Shown: piece after piece, positions 59,922 to 64,000 of the stretch
Layout of the letters: each line of letters opens with the position of its first letter
How positions within the stretch are numbered: position 1 is the stretch's first letter
Assembly (NCBI GenBank): GCA_964017195.1
Contig: OZ024890.1
Location: forward strand, 48,877,093-48,941,092
Direction of reading: 5' to 3'
Origin: Siderastrea radians
Taxonomy: Eukaryota; Cnidaria; Anthozoa; Scleractinia; Rhizangiidae
Length of the DNA stretch: 64,000 nucleotides
Notes under the pieces: model-generated
Database searches by the model: none
Told to the model about the DNA's origin: nothing
What the model saw: the letters and a program-made list of their open reading frames with translations, nothing else
Made by a program: the position numbers and the translations under genes

Positions 59922-62637
59922 TTTTTTTTTTTTTTTTGACGGTTTTATTTCAATGCTTTTACAAATATTGTGTAATCCCTATCCTACTATTACATTTTCA
60001 ATATTACATCAATACCAGTTCTAATACAGTCTTTATAATACAGTTTACAGTCTTATATGTGTTACAGGTATATCATAATTAATAATTGTTAAAAGTAAAT
60101 TACAGATTCTGATTGCAAACAACAATTTTTTTTTTTTTTTTTTGGCAAACAACTAAAAAATTACCAAAAGCGAAAACCGTCACACGAAAACACACACAAA
60201 CACAATAGGCACAAATATGCATTTATCTTTCTATATAAAGAGAACAAGGCTAAACAATACCAATATCTATAGAAATTTAGCAAGAATTGCTTCCCATCTT
60301 TTCCTGAAACTTGCAAACGTCCCATTTTTGTTTGCTATATACTTCTCGGTTTCAAACTTATTTTTAACTTTTTTAAGAAAAATATTAAAGTCAGGATATA
60401 TGCCAGCTTTTCTACATTCCCAAATACACAGTTTTCCGAGAATTATAAGATAGTTTATAATATCGGTCCTATTTGTAAGCCCAAGTATAATATCTTTTAA
60501 AGTCAAAGTAATGTTTTCCTTAACAAGTTCAAACCACCAAGAGGAGAATGTTTTCCAAAAGATTTGCACATGGAAGCATTCAAAAAAGAGGTGATGCAGC
60601 TCTTCTTTTGAAGAGTCACAGAAAGTGCATTTATCATTCAACGATAAACCTATTTTGAAAAGTTTTGCATTTGTGTACAATATATAATTAAGCACTCTGT
60701 ACTGGAAGGACCAAATATACGTTTCGCTTGCGACAGTTTGTGGAAGTGAGTATATTTCCTCCAGAGAGTTTGAAATGTCAAAATCCGAAATTAGTTTCTT
60801 TGACATATTAGGCAATTTAGCCTTAGCTGTTATTAACAGCTTATAGAAATGCTTACACTTAGCCCTGTAGACGTCGAATTGTATATTATTATGTTTGAAA
60901 TTTACCAAGTCAATTTCAGGTAGCGGTTCGCACGACCTGAGTTCTTTCGGAACTGATAATCTTAAACCTGTCCATGTCAGGAAATCCGTTTTAAGACCCT
61001 TTTGTTTATAAAAATCATGAGACTGCTTATCATCGGATTCAAACATCAAGTCACGTACGAAAACAATCCCTTTGTCATAATACGATTTATAAAAGACTGA
61101 TCTGTTGTCTATTTTAATGTCTTTATTGTTCCAAACAATTCTTTGTGCGTAATTATTATCGGAAAATGTATTTCTAAACTCCTCCCACCAAAGAAGCAAG
61201 TCTGAATAAAAACCGTTTAGTGAAGTGGTCAGATCCTTGAATTCATAATTGCATTTTAATAGAAAGGTTCCTCCATAAGGTTTCAAATAATGATTAAAAT
61301 ACGACTTCCAGGGTCCTTTTCTAGTACTATCTAAAATGCGCGGAATCCAGGAGAGTCTCAATGCTTTAATTTGGGTTTCAATATCCATGAGGTTCAACCC
61401 CCCATTTTTAACTGAATTTATAACAGAATGTCGCGTGACCTTGTCTGGTCCTTTCCATAGAAATTTAAAAAGCATTCTTTCCATCCTTTTTATGATTTCC
61501 ATTGGGGTTTGGATTATCGATGATAGGTACAAAAGTTTAGGTATCAAAAGAGTTTTAATAATTGTCACTCGCCCAAATAAAGATAAGCCTCTCATGTTCC
61601 AGATATTGATAACTTTCTGAATTTTGTCTAACTTTTCCTGAAAATTTTGCGAAGATACCACTTTCTGATCACAGGAAAATTGTACTCCTAAATTTTTAAC
61701 AGTCGTGCACCATTCCAAACCCAAAGGTTTTTCTACAGAATTCTTCATTGTTCCGATCCACATGGCTTTGGTTTTAGAGACATTCATTTTCAAACCTGAA
61801 AACTTTTCAAAAGTGTTAAGACTGTCTAACAGTTCCTTCGCAGAGGTAATATCTGATAGCAATGCAGTCATATCATCTGCATAGGCAAGCAGCTTTGTTT
61901 CATTATCACCAATTGTAATACCCTTTATTTTGGTATTCGATCTGATAGAAATAGCCAGAATTTCAATGGCAACAACAAAAAGGTGAGGTGACAATGGATC
62001 TCCCTGTCTTACTCCTCTTTCCAACTTGAACAAAGGAGAGCTTACACCGTTATTAATTACGCAACTAGAGACATTTTTATAAAACGTTTTCACCCATTTT
62101 ATAAATTCCGGGCCAAAATTAAAAGCTTCTAAGCACTCATAAAGGAAGCACCACTCGATCGAGTCAAATGCTTTTTCGAAGTCAATGAATATCATCATTC
62201 CTGGCACTTCAGAGCGTTCTGTGTAGTCTATGATGTCAAGTATTGAGCGAGCTGTCTCTCCAATAAATCTATCTTTTATAAAGCCAGATTGGTTATGGTG
62301 AATAATGTCTGGGAGACAGCATTTTATTCTATTAGCAATGACCTTGGAGGCAATTTTTGCATCTACATTAACCAAAGAGATTGGTCTCCAGTTTTCTAAG
62401 TAGGATCTGTCCTTTCCTTTCTTGTCAATAAGGGTAATAATTGCTTGTCTTTGTGACGTTGTCATTTCCTCTAGCTGGAACGAGTAGTTAAAAACGTCGA
62501 CCAGTTGATCTGCTAACGTATCCCATAATTTCTTATAAAATTCAATAGGTATTCCATCATTTCCTGGTGTTTTACCGTTCTCGAACATTTCAATTGCCTT
62601 CTTACACTCTTCCCTAGATAAAATGGCACTTGAATTT
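59922..62637 (-). mobile_element. 5'-truncated L1/Tx1-like LINE with intact RT frame
   Basis: The - strand frame from about 62635 to 60267 (at least 773 codons) begins upstream of the first Met with LSREECKKAIEMFENGKTPG. RT landmarks in order: NWRPISLVN (67-75), IDFEKAFDSIEW (135-146), RQGDP (194-198), the catalytic AYADD (235-239), a thumb region with FLWKGPDK, and a C-terminal knuckle CTFCDSSKEELHHLFFEC. The endonuclease domain is absent and an in-frame stop lies just upstream, as expected for 5' truncation during insertion. The 3' UTR runs to a 16-base poly(A), seen as T at 59922-59937. The RT frame has no internal stop, so the insertion is fairly recent. It lies 3' to 3' with the chitinase gene. 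Confidence 0.88.
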
Positions 62638-64000
62638 AAAGGTCACCAATTTGACCTTAACCTTTTAGGCATAAGGTTGGAATATCGACAGCATACAAGA
62701 TATAAATGCAATGAAAGCTGTGGTCTCTTTGTCAATGAATTAGAAAAACAATTTTTATTTCGCCGTATTTTCGCCGGAGGGCCTTATGTTAAGAGCGCTA
62801 TTACGTCACGTGATCAAGTAAAACCAATCAGACTCAGAGAAAAATTGGACACCATTGTTTCACGTCCCCACCGACGCAGCACTTCAGTTTCTTTAAAAAC
62901 TAACCCCCTTGCTTGTCAGAAAAATTGATTCCGTGCTATTAGTAGCCACACAGTGATCGATGACGTCACCGGAGCGTGAGCGTGTCATGTTCCTTTCTGT
63001 CCATTGGCACGCGTAGAACGAACCGGGCAAAGCGTGACTGATGAAGTTCTAATTACGTATATTATCGATATTGGCTTTTCTAGCTACCAAAGACAACAAA
63101 GCAAAACACACTGTTCATTACACTGCATGAATGAATTTTCGAAGATTTCGACCGAGCTGGATGCCATATTGATTTGAATATTGAAGTACGCAGAATTGTT
63201 TACAAAAAATCCACGCCGTTAACCTGGTCCAGCTTGAATTTTATCAGGTTAGTGTTGCGTTGTTGTTGGTACTCTGAATGCTTGTTTTTCCTTAATACGT
63301 CGGTAACGAAATTTGTACTTTTAAGTACAATTATGAAAACATGCTGTTCTTCATTCTACAAATCACAAGGCAACGAAACAGGAATTAGTCTCAATGCCTT
63401 CTTCACCGGTTCCGACGGCGAGAAAGTCGTTTTGAAAACAAGATTACCGTGCAATCAAGCAACCGCTTGACAATAATGACCAAGAGAGGAGTTTTAACAT
63501 ATGTGAGAGGATCAAGCAACTTTTAACGACTAACAGTTTATTTGTTGGTTAAGTTTTACCGGAGGCACACTATGACATTGATCTCCAGAACAAAAGCTGT
63601 TGTTGGAGCAACTAAAAGGGATTTGTTAATGAAGCCATTGTTCCGAGGATAAATAACGCAGGCATTGAAGTGTAGGAAACTGTACTTGTTTGACTACCAT
63701 TAACCTGCGATCAGATGTTTCTTTCTTTTTTTTTTCATACAGAAACGGGGAGGGCCTGATCGCAGGTTAGACTACCATGTTCTAGAATCTCCACTGCCTG
63801 AGAAGGCTGAACACTGACACCCAATAAAGGCAGCATCTACTGAACCATAACAAGCCCTTCATATAAAACAAGGTTTTAATAATTTTGTTTTATATGAAGT
63901 GTGCTATCAACAGCATTCTATACACTCTTGTCGAGAGCAAAAACTTTGACCTTGTCGAGCCCTTCTGTATCACTCACAATTCAACCACACTCCAGTTCGT
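62638..64000. other. Intergenic sequence with small palindromes
   Basis: No coding frame is supported. TAACCTGCGATCAG...CTGATCGCAGGTTA (63700-63768) looks like a collapsed inverted-repeat element. CTTCATATAAAACAA / TTGTTTTATATGAAG (63857-63899) is a perfect 15-base stem. Confidence 0.5.

Noticed and set aside
62623..62928. 101-codon + strand frame at the LINE 5' end
   Set aside because: It begins over the truncated end of the - strand LINE and has no recognisable domain.

Overview
The window is nuclear DNA of an animal and most likely of a cnidarian, probably a stony coral. Genes are split by AT-rich introns with GT-AG junctions. Several transposon families of a kind I associate with anthozoan genomes fill the introns, and there is a secreted chitinase with a peritrophin-type chitin-binding domain. 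The species call is inference. Nothing looks prokaryotic or viral.

Three genes on the + strand, called here A (4526-12362), B (16213-30102) and C (43348-50056), form one paralogous family and are the main interest. Each exon chain gives one continuous reading frame: 486, 471 and 519 residues. The order of parts is signal peptide, short extracellular segment, TM1, re-entrant pore loop with a potassium-channel filter (TTTGYGD in A and B, TTVGYGD in C), TM2, a second extracellular segment of about 170-200 residues, TM3 and a short cytoplasmic tail. This is the layout of an ionotropic glutamate receptor without an amino-terminal domain, but with a K+ filter, as in cyanobacterial GluR0. The residues after TM2 (ITAQVSSSIT, then IGVPLGSKKFF) also resemble the M3-S2 junction of glutamate receptors. 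An intron splits the first glycine codon of the filter in all three genes.

A and B arose by a tandem segmental duplication (about 3.66-14.59 kb and about 15.15-38.61 kb). The B unit has doubled in length through insertions. Comparing the two copies gives empty sites that date and delimit several mobile elements: a hAT-like element in B intron 3, a two-hairpin element in B intron 4, a LINE 3' fragment with a GCTAC target duplication, and a TTAA-flanked 3.6 kb composite of two identical-type elements at 34531-38151.

Other regions: a frameshifted CACTA-type transposase on the - strand (648-2758); foldback elements, tRNA-derived SINE copies and minisatellites throughout; a small PAN-domain secreted protein on the - strand (51606-51938); a seven-exon GH18 chitinase of the hevamine (class III) type with a CBM14 domain on the + strand (53336-59499); and a 5'-truncated L1/Tx1-like LINE on the - strand (59922-62637). 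The stretches 38.6-43.3 kb, 50.1-51.4 kb, 51.9-53.3 kb and 62.6-64 kb hold no gene I can support.
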